A stretch of DNA of 64,000 nucleotides from Phytoactinopolyspora halophila (GTDB lineage Bacteria > Actinomycetota > Actinomycetes > Jiangellales > Jiangellaceae): positions 121,147 through 185,146 of the forward strand of contig NZ_QMIG01000007.1 in assembly GCF_003287285.1 (NCBI RefSeq), written 5' to 3'. The position numbers were made by a program, and so were the translations under genes. Below, piece by piece: positions 34,851-45,571 of the stretch. Every line of letters begins with the position of its first letter. The first letter of the stretch is position 1. The notes below the pieces were generated by a model. The model did not search any database, had not been told where the DNA came from, and was given only the letters and a program-made list of their open reading frames with translations.

Positions 34851-35763
34851 GCCGGATCCTCGGATCGAGCAGAGGATACAGCAGGTCGACGACGAGATTG
34901 ATGATCAAGAAGGCGAGGACCAGCATTGTCACCGTCGCCGTCACCGTTCCGATTTCGCCGTCGCCGACGCTGCGTAGCAACAGGTCCCCGATGCCGTTGA
35001 TATTGAAGATCATCTCGACGACGACGGTGCCACCCAGCAGCACTCCCAAATCTGCCCCGACCAACGTCGTCACCGGAATGAGGGAGTTTCGCACGCCGTG
35101 CGCGACGACGACCCGGCGTGGAGCCAGGCCCTTGGCCTGTGCCGTGCGTACGTGGTCGGCTTGCAAGGAAGCGATCATGCTCGAACGCATCACGCGCGCC
35201 ACGACCGCCACCGACACGCTGCCCAGCACCACGGCGGGAAGGATCAGCGAGAGGAGGCTGCCGTCGGACGTCACGGGAAACCATCCGAGCTCGACACCGA
35301 AGAACGACTGCCCGAGCAACGCCAGCACGAACATCGGAATCGCCACGACAATCAGCGTGCTCACCAGGATCGCGCTGTCGAGCAGGCCACCTGGACGCAG
35401 CGCCGCGAGCACGCCGGCAGTCACGCCAAGAATGATCTCGAACACGATCGCCAGACCTGCAAGCTGCGCCGTCAGCGGAAGCCGCGAGAGCAACTCGTCG
35501 GCGACGGGAACTCCGGCGAACGTAGTCCCGAGGTCCCCGGTGAACACGCCAGCCATGTACTTGACGTACTGGACCACCAGTGGATCACTCAGGTTGTACG
35601 CCTCGGTCATGCGATCGACGTAGCTTTGCGGGCACGCGCGATCGCCACATCGTCCCGCCAGCGGATCGCCGGGAAGCGCCCACATCATCGCATAGATGAG
35701 GAATGTCGCTCCCAGCAGCACAGGCACGAACTGCAGCAACCGCCGCAGGACATACCTACGCAT
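34843..35763 (-). CDS. Peptide-type ABC transporter permease (DppB-like)
   Basis: 306 residues from ATG 35763 (MRRYVLRRLLQFVPVLLGA...), a typical DppB N-terminus; GTG 35769 would add two residues. Six membrane helices, and the EAA loop DHVRTAQAKGLAPRRVVVAH. Normal family length, unlike the enlarged permease at 46.7 kb. Sits between the substrate-binding lipoprotein gene and the DppC-like gene. Confidence 0.93.
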   Translation of the reverse strand: MRRYVLRRLLQFVPVLLGATFLIYAMMWALPGDPLAGRCGDRACPQSYVDRMTEAYNLSDPLVVQYVKYMAGVFTGDLGTTFAGVPVADELLSRLPLTAQLAGLAIVFEIILGVTAGVLAALRPGGLLDSAILVSTLIVVAIPMFVLALLGQSFFGVELGWFPVTSDGSLLSLILPAVVLGSVSVAVVARVMRSSMIASLQADHVRTAQAKGLAPRRVVVAHGVRNSLIPVTTLVGADLGVLLGGTVVVEMIFNINGIGDLLLRSVGDGEIGTVTATVTMLVLAFLIINLVVDLLYPLLDPRIRHE

Positions 35764-35848
35764 ACACACCGGGGCGCCCTCGATCCCTCATCTGGCACAC
35801 GATCCACACCTGGCAATACCAAAGAGACACATGTACGGAAGCGATCCT

Positions 35849-37492
35849 CTAGTCGTCGTCGAGCCGGACGCTCAACAGATCGACCGTCTGAAACGGGGTG
35901 ATCTTGACGTTCTCAACCCGGGTCGAATATCCGGCGACGATCGTGCTGTACCAGAGGGGAATCGACGGCATCTTCTCGACCAGGAGCTCTTCAGCTGCCT
36001 TGTACTTCTCGAGGGCGTCCTCACCCGACAGCGTGGCAGCTTCGGCCACGAGCTCGTCGAACTCGGGGTTGTGATGACCCGCATCGTTTCCGGCGGCATC
36101 GGTGGCATAGACCGGAGCGAGGAAACTCTCGATACTCGGATAGTCCGCATTCCACGAGTTGCGGAACATCCCCGTCATCTCGTCCGCGTTGATCTGCGAA
36201 CGGAAGGTTTTGAAGTCGGGTACCGGCTTGCCCACACACTCCACGTCCAACGCGTCACTGATGCTGTGACACGTGGCTTCCACCCAGGCCCTGTTGTCAC
36301 CGTCGGCGTTGTACGAGATCGTCAGCGCGCCATCGTAGCCACCGGCCTCGTCGAACAGATCACGGGCCGCGTCCGGATCGTATTCACAGTATTCGCCACA
36401 GACATCCGGCCGGTACCCTTCCACTCCCGGCGGCACCCAGCCGGTGGCTGGATCACGACTGCCGTGGAAGATCGCATCGATGATCGATTCCCGGTCGATC
36501 GCCATCGAGATGGCCCGCCGCAGCCGCGGGTCGGACAACGAGGGATCGACGGACTCGGGCGGGAACATGATCGTGCTGACCGCTAGCGCCTCCTCACGAA
36601 CATATCGATCACCGAGGTCGCCCTTGTAGGTGCTGTCGGCAAGTGCCGCGGACGGCAGATAGGGCATGATGTCCAGGTTGTCTGCCTGAAGATCGTTGTA
36701 CGCGGCCGTGTCGTCCCGGTATATCCGGAAATTCACCTCATCCACCTGAGGTTGAACCTCTCCCCGATAGCCCGGAAAAGCGCGCAGCCGGATGTCGACG
36801 TTCCGGTTCCAGTCGACCAGCTGGAATGGGCCGGATCCGACGGGATTCTCGCCGAATTCCTCCGGGTTGTCGAAAAAATGTTCCGGCAATGGCGCAAATG
36901 CGACGTAACCCAGACGTAAGGGAAATGACGACTCCGGCCGGGATAGCGTTACCTTAAACGTCATATCATCGATAATCTGCAACCCAGACATTTCGTCACT
37001 CTCGACCATATCCGGCGTGATCTCCTCGTCCGAATCGACCTCGTCACTCGGCTGAAGATCAGCGTATCCTTCGATGGCGCGGAAGTAATACGAGTTCAGT
37101 GTTCCGTTCGGCGCATAAGCATTCCAATTCCATGCGTTGACGAAATTGTGCGCCGTGATCGGTTCCCCGTTGTGGAACGTCCACCCGTCCTCAAGGGTGA
37201 TCGTCCATGTACGGTTGTCATCCGATTCGATCGACTCGGCGATCTCGTTCACCGGTTCGCCAGTGTCCGGCTCGTATCTGATGAGCATAGAGAAGAGCTG
37301 ATTGACGATCTGCCCCCCACACGATTCCATGGTCATCCCAGGTATCAGCGGATTCTCCGGACTGCATCCGCGCACCGCGATCTCCTGGCGAGCCTGACCG
37401 GACTCTCCCTCATCATCGACGCCGCACGCGCTCAGCGCGAACACCGCGCCGGCGACGAGCACCATCACCGCGCAGCGGGCCGACGAACCCAT
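35849..37492 (-). CDS. Extracellular solute-binding lipoprotein, family 5 (peptide ABC)
   Basis: 547 residues. The signal peptide ends in a lipobox (FALSACGVD, Cys23), so it is anchored outside the membrane by lipid. The family 5 fold is supported by NGEPITAHNFVNAWNW and by later LRRAISMAIDRESII and GTDPEF-like blocks. AGGAGG lies before the ATG. It leads the operon SBP-DppB-DppC. A BLAST comparison with LpqW- and DppA-type proteins would help define its ligand; from sequence alone I cannot. Confidence 0.92.
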   Translation of the reverse strand: MGSSARCAVMVLVAGAVFALSACGVDDEGESGQARQEIAVRGCSPENPLIPGMTMESCGGQIVNQLFSMLIRYEPDTGEPVNEIAESIESDDNRTWTITLEDGWTFHNGEPITAHNFVNAWNWNAYAPNGTLNSYYFRAIEGYADLQPSDEVDSDEEITPDMVESDEMSGLQIIDDMTFKVTLSRPESSFPLRLGYVAFAPLPEHFFDNPEEFGENPVGSGPFQLVDWNRNVDIRLRAFPGYRGEVQPQVDEVNFRIYRDDTAAYNDLQADNLDIMPYLPSAALADSTYKGDLGDRYVREEALAVSTIMFPPESVDPSLSDPRLRRAISMAIDRESIIDAIFHGSRDPATGWVPPGVEGYRPDVCGEYCEYDPDAARDLFDEAGGYDGALTISYNADGDNRAWVEATCHSISDALDVECVGKPVPDFKTFRSQINADEMTGMFRNSWNADYPSIESFLAPVYATDAAGNDAGHHNPEFDELVAEAATLSGEDALEKYKAAEELLVEKMPSIPLWYSTIVAGYSTRVENVKITPFQTVDLLSVRLDDD

Positions 37493-37612
37493 CGTGCGCC
37501 TCCTCGTGTCTGCCCTACACGCAGGACGACAGGTTACGGTATCGCTGCCTGTCTACGCACGGCGACGACGAGCTGACCGCCGGCACGCACGTGTCGTCGC
37601 AAGACACACCGT

Positions 37613-39475
37613 CTATCCCTGCCGGCGGCGCGCGGCCTTGGCCCGCTCCGCCGCACCGAGAACCACCTTCCGCATCCGCACCGCGTGCGGCGTGACTTCC
37701 ACACACTCGTCGTCCCGGCAGAACTCCAGAGCCTGCTCGAGCGAGAGCCGCCGGGGCGGAATCAGCCGTTCCAATTCTTCCGCCGTGGACGAGCGAATAT
37801 TGGTGAGCTTCTTCTCTTTCGTGATGTTCACGTCGAGATCGTCCGGCCGGGAATTCTCACCGACGATCATCCCCTCGTACACTTCGGTGCCCGGATCGAC
37901 GAAGAGTGTCCCGCGCTCTTGGAGGTTGAACATCGCGTAGGTGGTGGCCACTCCCGCGCGATCGGCCACCAGCGAACCGGACGGGCGCATCCGCAGATCG
38001 CCGAACCACGGCTCGTACCCGTGAAAGACGTGGTGGGCGATTCCCGTTCCCCGCGTCTCGGTCAGGAAGTCGGTCCGGAAGCCGATGAGCCCGCGTGCGG
38101 GAATCAGGAACTCCATGCGGACCCATCCCGAGCCGTGGTTGGCCATCTGCTCCATGCGTCCTTTGCGCACCCCGAGGAGCTGGGTCACGGTACCGACGTA
38201 CTCTTCGGGACAGTCGACGGTGAGCCGTTCGACGGGCTCGTGCACCGCACCGTCGATTTCCTTGCGCACCACCTCTGGCTTGCCCACCGTGAGCTCGTAA
38301 CCTTCGCGGCGCATCGTTTCGACGAGAACGGCCAGGGCGAGCTCACCGCGGCCCTGGACCTCCCATGCGTCCGGACGTTCCGTCGGCAGCACGCGCAACG
38401 AGACGTTCCCGATGAGTTCGGCTTCGAGCCGCTCGCGCACGAGCCGGGACGTGACTTTCGTGCCACCGTAGCGACCCACCAGCGGTGACGTGTTGGCGCC
38501 GATGGTCATCGACAGCGCAGGTTCATCGACCGTGATGACCGGCAGCGGCTGCGGGTCGTCGGGATCGGCCAGGGTCTCGCCGATGGTGATGTCCGGGATG
38601 CCCGCGACAGCGATGATGTCACCCGGGCCCGCGGTGTCCGTCGACACGCGTTCGAGGGCATCGGTCACGAGCAGATCAGTGATCTTGACCGATTCGACAC
38701 TGCCGTCCTTGCGGCACCACGCGAGCTGAGCACCCTTCGAGATCTGGCCCTGCCGTACGCGGCACAGCGCGAGCCGCCCGAGAAACGGCGACGCGTCGAG
38801 GTTCGTGACATGAGCCTGTAGAGGTGCGCCTTCGGTGTACGTCGGGGGTGGGATCGTCTTCAGGAGCGTCTCGACGAACGGTTCGAGATCGTCACCGCGG
38901 GGCGCGGTACCGTCGTCGGGACGCTCCAGCGACGCCTTCCCGTCCCGGGCACAGGCGTACACGATCGGAAAGTCCAGAACGTCGGCCGAGGCAGCGTCGG
39001 TGTCGTCGAGCAGATCGAGAAACAGCTCGTAGGTCTCGTCCACGACCTCGGCGATGCGGGCCTCGGCACGATCGGTCTTGTTCACGACGAGCACGATCGG
39101 CAAGCGAGCGGCCAGCGCCTTGCGAAGCACGAAGCGAGTCTGGGGCAACGGTCCTTCACTGGCGTCGACCAGCAGCACCACACCGTCGACCATCGACAGC
39201 CCGCGTTCCACCTCGCCCCCGAAATCGGCGTGACCGGGGGTGTCGATGATGTTGATGGTTACCTCACCCCAGCGCACAGCCGTGTTCTTGGCGAGGATGG
39301 TGATTCCCTTTTCGCGCTCGAGATCGCTTGAATCGAGGACACGCTCGGCCACCTCCTGGTTGACCCGGAAGGCGCCGGACTGCCAGAGCAGGGCATCGAC
39401 AAGCGTGGTCTTCCCGTGATCGACGTGGGCGACGATGGCGACATTTCTCCGATCGTCGCGGCTGCGCGTAGCCAT
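37613..39475 (-). CDS. typA: Translational GTPase TypA/BipA
   Basis: 620 residues from ATG 39475 ([19 protein letters not shown]). G1 [16 protein letters not shown]2 region [14 protein letters not shown]3 [15 protein letters not shown]4 VNKTDRA are all intact; the later domains show the C-terminal domain found in TypA ([15 protein letters not shown], then [15 protein letters not shown]). A ribosome-associated GTPase important under stress and cold. The frame runs to ATG 39583 but the upstream part is not family-like. From memory it sits in the same neighbourhood in both mycobacteria and Streptomyces. Confidence 0.95.
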   Translation of the reverse strand: MATRSRDDRRNVAIVAHVDHGKTTLVDALLWQSGAFRVNQEVAERVLDSSDLEREKGITILAKNTAVRWGEVTINIIDTPGHADFGGEVERGLSMVDGVVLLVDASEGPLPQTRFVLRKALAARLPIVLVVNKTDRAEARIAEVVDETYELFLDLLDDTDAASADVLDFPIVYACARDGKASLERPDDGTAPRGDDLEPFVETLLKTIPPPTYTEGAPLQAHVTNLDASPFLGRLALCRVRQGQISKGAQLAWCRKDGSVESVKITDLLVTDALERVSTDTAGPGDIIAVAGIPDITIGETLADPDDPQPLPVITVDEPALSMTIGANTSPLVGRYGGTKVTSRLVRERLEAELIGNVSLRVLPTERPDAWEVQGRGELALAVLVETMRREGYELTVGKPEVVRKEIDGAVHEPVERLTVDCPEEYVGTVTQLLGVRKGRMEQMANHGSGWVRMEFLIPARGLIGFRTDFLTETRGTGIAHHVFHGYEPWFGDLRMRPSGSLVADRAGVATTYAMFNLQERGTLFVDPGTEVYEGMIVGENSRPDDLDVNITKEKKLTNIRSSTAEELERLIPPRRLSLEQALEFCRDDECVEVTPHAVRMRKVVLGAAERAKAARRRQG

Positions 39476-39634
39476 GCAGAGACACTCGTTTCCGAAAGCA
39501 GGGACCTTGACACCCATGGTACGCGGCACCGAACACGCGAGCGGGCGCGGCTCCGGCCGGTCAGCCGGAGCCGCGCCCATCAAGACGCACGGGCCGGGTC
39601 AGTGAGGAGATGCCGGTCCGTCGCCGGGCAGCCG

Positions 39635-41479
39635 TCAGCGAGAGCCCGGCCGGTCGGTCGAGCGACCCGTGCCCCGGTCGCTCGTTCCGCCATTTGCCCG
39701 GACGTCCTCCAGAGCCTGGTCGATCCGTTCGTCGACCCGGTCACCGAAGTGATCGTCGAAATTCTCCGTGAGGTCACCGGTGATGTGCCGGCTCACGTGC
39801 TGGCGCATCTCGTCGCGGCGCCGGCGCCGGTTCGCCGCCAGCAACACCCGGTGCTCGGCCTTCAACGATCGATACGTCGCCACGCACATCGCGAGCATGA
39901 TGACGCTGAACGGCAACGCCGTGATGATCGCTCCCGTGCGCAACGCACCCAGACCCCCGGCCAGGAGCAGGCCGGCGGCGACGGCGCCCTCAAGCACGCA
40001 GAAGAGCACCCGGCTCCACGTCGGCGGATTGGGTGTACCGCCGGACGCCAGCATGTCGACCACGAGCGAACCGGAATCCGAGGACGTGGTGAAGAAGACC
40101 GCGACCAGGATCACAACCACCACGGTCAGGATGCCGCCCAGCGGCAAGCCGTCCAGGAGCCGGAACAGCGCCTCTTCCTGCACGACGCGCTCGAAGGGAC
40201 CCTCGAGCTCCCGGTTCACGAGCCCACCCTCGCCGAACAACTGACGATACAGCGAGCTGCCGCCCATGACAGCGAACCACAGGAACGTCACTGCGGTCGG
40301 GACGATCAACACGCCGGCGACGAACTCCCGGATCGTGCGACCCCTCGAGATGCGGGCGATGAAGACACCCACGAACGGCGCCCACGAGATCCACCAACCC
40401 CAGTAGAACGTCGTCCACGTGCCTTGCCATGCCTGCCCGGCGTCGCCCATGTATGACGTGGTGTCGAACGTCATCGGGATGATGCTCTCGACGTATGAAC
40501 CCAGCGACTGGACGAACTCGCGGAAGAAGAACAGGGTCGGGCCGAGGATCATCAAGGTGACCAGGAAGATGGCCGCCAAGATCAAGTTGAAGTTGGACAG
40601 CCACTTGATGCCCCGGCCGACGCCGGACACCACCGAGACCGTGGCGATGGCCGTGATGATCGCGATCAACACGACCGCGACGCCCTCCGTCGATTCGTCG
40701 ATCACACCCATCGACACCAGGCCGGCGCCGATCTGGTCGACACCGAAGCCGAGCGAGGTGGCGACACCGAAGATGGTGCCGATGACGGCGACGGTGTCGA
40801 TCACATCGCCCAGCCACCCGCGCACGCGACGCGCGCCGAGCAGCGGCTCCAATGCCCAGCGGATGGAGATCGGCCGGCCCTTGCGGTGGATGGCATACGC
40901 GAGCGCGAGGCCGACGACGACGTAGATCGCCCACGCGTGAAAGCCCCAGTGCAAGAACGTCTGCGCCATGCCCTGCTGGGCGAGGTCACCACCGGCGGAG
41001 CCGATGCCTTCGGCGCCGTGACCATCCTCGCCGATGGCGCCTCCACCAGAAGTGCCCGGCTTGGGGCTGTCGTAGTGAATCAGCGGTTCGGCCGCACCCC
41101 AGAACACGAGGCCGATGCCCATGCCCGCGGCGAAGAGCATCGCGAACCAGGCCATGAGGCTGAATTCGGGTTCCTCGTCGTCCTTGCCGAGCTTGATGTC
41201 ACCGAAGCGGCTGACACCCATCCAGATGGAGAAGATGACGAACAACGCCACGATCAGCATGTAGTACCAGCTGAACCAGCCCACGATGTTCTCTTGGATG
41301 GTGTCGAGGAACTCCCCGGTGTCATCCGGGAAGGCCATGGTGAGAATGACCACCACGCCGATGATGATCATCGACGGATAAAACACCCACGGTGCAACGT
41401 GGCCCGCGGAGATTCGCGGGCGATAGCCGGATAAGTCAGTGAGTCTGCCCGGCGTCTTACTGTCTGGCGGGGAACTCAT
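39635..41479 (-). CDS. BCCT family transporter, first of a tandem pair
   Basis: 614 residues with 12 predicted membrane helices. The BCCT signature region TFYWGWWISWAPFVGVFIARI (helix 8) contains the Trp/Pro pattern that contacts quaternary ammonium groups. It imports betaine-, choline- or ectoine-like solutes driven by Na+ or H+. The C-terminal ~90 residues are charged (RNRRRRRDEMRQHVSRHI...), like the osmosensing tails of BetP-type carriers. It lies 117 nt downstream of a close paralogue on the same strand. Confidence 0.94.
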   Translation of the reverse strand: MSSPPDSKTPGRLTDLSGYRPRISAGHVAPWVFYPSMIIIGVVVILTMAFPDDTGEFLDTIQENIVGWFSWYYMLIVALFVIFSIWMGVSRFGDIKLGKDDEEPEFSLMAWFAMLFAAGMGIGLVFWGAAEPLIHYDSPKPGTSGGGAIGEDGHGAEGIGSAGGDLAQQGMAQTFLHWGFHAWAIYVVVGLALAYAIHRKGRPISIRWALEPLLGARRVRGWLGDVIDTVAVIGTIFGVATSLGFGVDQIGAGLVSMGVIDESTEGVAVVLIAIITAIATVSVVSGVGRGIKWLSNFNLILAAIFLVTLMILGPTLFFFREFVQSLGSYVESIIPMTFDTTSYMGDAGQAWQGTWTTFYWGWWISWAPFVGVFIARISRGRTIREFVAGVLIVPTAVTFLWFAVMGGSSLYRQLFGEGGLVNRELEGPFERVVQEEALFRLLDGLPLGGILTVVVVILVAVFFTTSSDSGSLVVDMLASGGTPNPPTWSRVLFCVLEGAVAAGLLLAGGLGALRTGAIITALPFSVIMLAMCVATYRSLKAEHRVLLAANRRRRRDEMRQHVSRHITGDLTENFDDHFGDRVDERIDQALEDVRANGGTSDRGTGRSTDRPGSR

Positions 41480-41596
41480 CTATTCTGCCTTCCGTAGTGA
41501 CATTTGTGCCGTACTACGGTTTCGACTCACGGGCGCGTCGTCAAGTCCAGAGCACACCCAAATTTCGACGAAGTTCACCCGCCGCTGGATTCCCCG

Positions 41597-43315
41597 TTAT
41601 CCGGGGCTGCCACTTGACTCGCTGGTCATCTGCCGGCTGACATGGCGTTCCAGCTCCTCGCGTTCCTTGCGGCGAGACGCCGCTCGCAGCACGAGATGCT
41701 CCGCGCGCAACGACCGGTACGTGGCGGCAAGCATCAGCAAGATGACCACGCTGAACGGCAACGCCGTCGTGATCGCACCGGTGCGCAACGCCTCGAGGCC
41801 GCCAGCAAGCAGGAGTGAGGCCGCGACGACGCCTTCGAGGACACAGAAGAGGACGCGGCTCCACGTCGGTGGCTCGGTGTCACCGCCGGACGCCAGCATG
41901 TCGACCACGAGCGAACCGGAGTCCGACGACGTGATGAAGAAGATCGTCACCATGACAACCGCGATGAGCATGAGAATACCGGACCACGGCAGGCCCTCGA
42001 GCATGTTGAACAGCGCATTCTCCGGTACGACCCGCTCGAACGGGTCGTCGGATTCCCGGTTGACCAGTCCACCCTCTCCGAAGAGGTGCTGGTACAGGCT
42101 GCTCCCACCGAGAACGGTGAACCAGACGAACGTCACCAGAGTCGGCACCACCAGGACGCCCGCCACGAACTCGCGGATCGTCCGCCCGCGCGAGATACGG
42201 GCAATGAAGATGCCGACGAACGGAGCCCAGGACATCCACCAGCCCCAATAGAACACCGTCCACGAGCTCTGCCAATCCTGGCCGGCCTGACCCATGTATG
42301 TCGTGGTCTCGAACGTGAACGGCAGGACGTTCTGCACGTAGACACCGAGCGATTGGACGAACTCCCGGAAGAAGAACAGCGTGGGGCCGACGATCGCGAT
42401 GAAGACGACAAAGACGGCGGCCAGGACAAGATTGACGTTAGACAGCCACCGGATACCCCGGTGCACGCCCGTGACCACGGAGATCGTTGCGATGGCAGTG
42501 ATGATGGCGATCAGCAGCACCAACACGCCGTCGCCCGCTTCGCCGATCACCCCCATGGACACCAGGCCCGATCCGATCTGCTGCACCCCGATACCCAGCG
42601 ATGTCGCCACGCCGAAGAGCGTGCCGAGGATGGCAACAACGTCGATAACATCGCCGAGCCATCCCCTGACCCGCCGAGCACCGAGCAGCGGCTCGAGCGC
42701 CCAGCGGATGGACACCGGCCGGCCCTTGCGATGGATCGCATAGGCCAGGGACAAGCCAACCACGACGTAGATCGCCCAGGCGTGCACGCCCCAGTGCACG
42801 AACGTTTGGGCCATGGCGTCGTCGGCGAGGTCCGCACCGGCAGACCCGATGCCTTCGGCGCCGAATCCCCGGTCGTCGGCCGCTTCCCCGAGCTCGATTC
42901 CCGGTTTCGGGCTGTCATAGTGCATCAGCGGCTCGGCCGCTCCGAAGAACACCAGCCCGATGCCCATGCCGGCAGCGAAGAGCATCGCGAACCAGGCCTT
43001 CAAGCTGAATTCGGCCCCTTCGTTGTCTTTGCCCAGGGTAATCCCGCCGAAGCGGCTGACTCCGAGCCAGATGGAGACGACGACGAAGAGAGCCACGATA
43101 AGCACGTAGTACCAGCCGAACGTGCCCACGATGCCGTTCTGTATAGTCGAGAGGACCTCACCGGCCTCGTCGGGATAGGCGATGGTGAGAACGGATATAC
43201 CCGCGATGAGGACGAGCGCCGGGTAGAACACCCAGGGCGTCACGCCACCCGCAGCGGTCCGCGGCTCGTACGCCGAGATCAAGCGCAGTTTCGAAGATTC
43301 CCGTGGGCGCGCCAT
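41597..43315 (-). CDS. BCCT family transporter, second of a tandem pair
   Basis: 572 residues, highly similar to its neighbour over the membrane domain (for example VFYWGWWMSWAPFVGIFIAR and GLVFFGAAEPLMHYDSPKPG). The C-terminal tail is shorter, with KEREELERHVSRQM where the paralogue has a longer charged tail. GGAGG lies 7 nt before the ATG. A weak hairpin overlaps its stop codon. The pair looks like a local duplication, with divergence mostly in the tails; they may differ in ligand or osmotic set point. Confidence 0.94.
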   Translation of the reverse strand: MARPRESSKLRLISAYEPRTAAGGVTPWVFYPALVLIAGISVLTIAYPDEAGEVLSTIQNGIVGTFGWYYVLIVALFVVVSIWLGVSRFGGITLGKDNEGAEFSLKAWFAMLFAAGMGIGLVFFGAAEPLMHYDSPKPGIELGEAADDRGFGAEGIGSAGADLADDAMAQTFVHWGVHAWAIYVVVGLSLAYAIHRKGRPVSIRWALEPLLGARRVRGWLGDVIDVVAILGTLFGVATSLGIGVQQIGSGLVSMGVIGEAGDGVLVLLIAIITAIATISVVTGVHRGIRWLSNVNLVLAAVFVVFIAIVGPTLFFFREFVQSLGVYVQNVLPFTFETTTYMGQAGQDWQSSWTVFYWGWWMSWAPFVGIFIARISRGRTIREFVAGVLVVPTLVTFVWFTVLGGSSLYQHLFGEGGLVNRESDDPFERVVPENALFNMLEGLPWSGILMLIAVVMVTIFFITSSDSGSLVVDMLASGGDTEPPTWSRVLFCVLEGVVAASLLLAGGLEALRTGAITTALPFSVVILLMLAATYRSLRAEHLVLRAASRRKEREELERHVSRQMTSESSGSPG

Positions 43316-43370
43316 GAGCTTGCCTCCGGTATACGACGCTTATCGCTCCGGAGATACCCACAAGGCCGAC

Positions 43371-44414
43371 TCATATCACGTCGGTGTTCACCTCCGCGAA
43401 GTGACAGGCCACCGGATGTCCGTGGCCCCGGTCCACCAGCGGCGGCTCCTCGGTGGCGCAGATGTCCTGCGCCTTCCAGCAGCGCGTGCGGAACCGGCAA
43501 CCGCTCGGCGGATCGAGCGGGGTCGGCACGTCGCCCGCCAGCAAGATGCGCTGCCGCGTGCGTTCCTGCCTGGGATCGGCCGCCGGCGCCGCGGACAGCA
43601 GCGCCTGGGTGTAGGGGTGAGCGGGACGTTGATAGATGTCGTCGCGCGTGCCCGTCTCCACGATCTTTCCGAGATACATGACCGCAACCCGGTCCGAGAT
43701 GTGCCGAACGACGGACAAGTCGTGGGCGATGAAGATGAAGGCCAGGTCGAGCCGATCCTGCAAATCCTCCAGCAGGTTCACCACACCGGCCTGCACCGAC
43801 ACGTCCAGTGCCGACACCGGCTCGTCGAGGACCAGCGCCTTCGGCTCCAGCGCCAGTGCCCGTGCGATGCCGATGCGCTGGCGCTGGCCACCGGAGAACT
43901 CGTGCGGGAACCGGTTTCCGTGTTCGGGGTTGAGCCCGACCATCTGCAACATGTCCGCCACCCGTTCCGGACCGCCGTCCTTGTACTGGTCGTGGACTTT
44001 CAGCGGCTCGGCGATGATGTCGTTCACCGGCATCTTCGGATTCAGCGAGGCGAACGGGTCCTGAAAGACGATCTGCAGGTCCCGCCGGATGGTGCGCATC
44101 TCCTTCGGCTCCAAGCCCGTGAGTTCCGTGCCGCCGAAGACCACCGAACCCGATGTCGGCCGGTGCAGCTGCAGGATCGCGCGTCCCGTCGTCGATTTTC
44201 CACAGCCGGACTCGCCGACCAGGCCGAGGGTCTCACCAGCGTCGACGTTCAGCGAGACACCACTGACGGCCTGAACGTATCCGGCGATCCGGCGAAACAG
44301 GCCGCCACCACGAACCGGGAAGTTCACCACGAGATCCGACACCTCAAGCAGATGTTGCCCCGGAGAACCAGCCGGCTCGCCAGCCGGCTCGCGAATCGTC
44401 GTCGCCGTCGTCAT
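43371..44414 (-). CDS. Peptide ABC transporter ATP-binding protein (OppF-like)
   Basis: 347 residues. Walker [10 protein letters not shown], signature [15 protein letters not shown], Walker [12 protein letters not shown], and the C-terminal Cys-containing region ([18 protein letters not shown]) that in this family holds a [4Fe-4S] cluster or zinc. It overlaps the preceding oppD-like gene as ATGA. The last gene of the operon that begins with the lipoprotein at 50.1 kb. Confidence 0.95.
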   Translation of the reverse strand: MTTATTIREPAGEPAGSPGQHLLEVSDLVVNFPVRGGGLFRRIAGYVQAVSGVSLNVDAGETLGLVGESGCGKSTTGRAILQLHRPTSGSVVFGGTELTGLEPKEMRTIRRDLQIVFQDPFASLNPKMPVNDIIAEPLKVHDQYKDGGPERVADMLQMVGLNPEHGNRFPHEFSGGQRQRIGIARALALEPKALVLDEPVSALDVSVQAGVVNLLEDLQDRLDLAFIFIAHDLSVVRHISDRVAVMYLGKIVETGTRDDIYQRPAHPYTQALLSAAPAADPRQERTRQRILLAGDVPTPLDPPSGCRFRTRCWKAQDICATEEPPLVDRGHGHPVACHFAEVNTDVI

Positions 44415-45571
44415 CGATCCTGCACCTCGCTCTCGGCGCGGAAGAACGTCGTCGGGTCATCCTGCTCAGCCAGCCGGTTCCAGTGATGGCACGCTGCCAG
44501 GTGCGCCATCCCGTCGGTGGCGACGAGCTCCGGCTCGTCCTGGCGGCAGACCGCCGTCGTCAGCGGACAGCGGGGAGAAAACGGGCACCCGGGAGGCATG
44601 TTAATCAGCGATGGGGGTGTCCCCTGGATCGGCCGGAGCCGCTCGCCCGTCGCCGTCTCCAGCGCTGGGATGGAGCCGAGCAGGCCCGCCGTATACGGCA
44701 TGCGGGGGCGGTAGAAGACCTCGTCAACCTCACCGATCTCCACAGGCTTACCCGCGTACATCACGAGTACCCGATGCACGTTCCCCGCCACGACACCGAG
44801 GTCATGGGTGATCAAGATGATCGCCGAGCTGACCTCGTCTTTCACCTCGAGAAGTTTCTCGAGAATCTGTGCCTGCACGGTCACGTCCAGTGCCGTAGTC
44901 GGTTCGTCCGCGATGATCACGTCCGGATAGTTGATCACGGCCATGGCGATCATCGCGCGCTGGCGCATCCCGCCGGAGAATTCGTGCGGGTAGCTGTCCA
45001 GCCGCCGCCGCGGCTGCGGGATGCCAACGAGTGCAAGCATCTCCTCCGCACGGGCGAGCGCCTTCTTGCGCGGCATGATCTCGTGCGAGAGTACGGCTTC
45101 CGCGAGCTGATCCCCGATGGTATAGACGGGATTCAAAGCCGTCATGGGATCCTGGAAGATCATGCCGATTTTCCGCCCGCGCAGCGACCGCTGCGCCCTC
45201 GCCGACATCTGCAAGACGTCGTCACCGCGGTAGAAGATCTTTCCGGTGATGCGCGCGTTCTTCGGCAGCAGCCCCATGATCGCCATCGACGAGACCGACT
45301 TGCCCGAGCCCGACTCGCCGACGATGCCGAGCACTTCCCGTTCGTGGACGGCGTAGGAGACCCCACGTACAGCTTTCACCAAACCGTCGTCGGTGGGAAA
45401 CCCGACGGTGAGGTCCTCAACCCGCAGTACCTCTTCCTCCGACGGCGGCTCGAGGTGGCTGATGCTGCTCGCCACGTACGTCTCGTCGGCGCCGAGTGGG
45501 GCCGACGTACCGCCGGGCCGGGATGTCACCGATGGCAGGGAATGCTGGACCGGATTGGTTGGGGAGGTCAT
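44411..45571 (-). CDS. Peptide ABC transporter ATP-binding protein (OppD-like)
   Basis: 386 residues. Walker [11 protein letters not shown], signature [15 protein letters not shown], Walker [13 protein letters not shown], and C-terminal cysteines ([18 protein letters not shown]). An N-terminal extension of ~50 residues precedes the domain. Its start follows the oppC-like stop with no gap (TAGATG), and it overlaps the oppF-like gene by 4 nt, so the set is tightly coupled. Confidence 0.95.
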   Translation of the reverse strand: MTSPTNPVQHSLPSVTSRPGGTSAPLGADETYVASSISHLEPPSEEEVLRVEDLTVGFPTDDGLVKAVRGVSYAVHEREVLGIVGESGSGKSVSSMAIMGLLPKNARITGKIFYRGDDVLQMSARAQRSLRGRKIGMIFQDPMTALNPVYTIGDQLAEAVLSHEIMPRKKALARAEEMLALVGIPQPRRRLDSYPHEFSGGMRQRAMIAMAVINYPDVIIADEPTTALDVTVQAQILEKLLEVKDEVSSAIILITHDLGVVAGNVHRVLVMYAGKPVEIGEVDEVFYRPRMPYTAGLLGSIPALETATGERLRPIQGTPPSLINMPPGCPFSPRCPLTTAVCRQDEPELVATDGMAHLAACHHWNRLAEQDDPTTFFRAESEVQDR

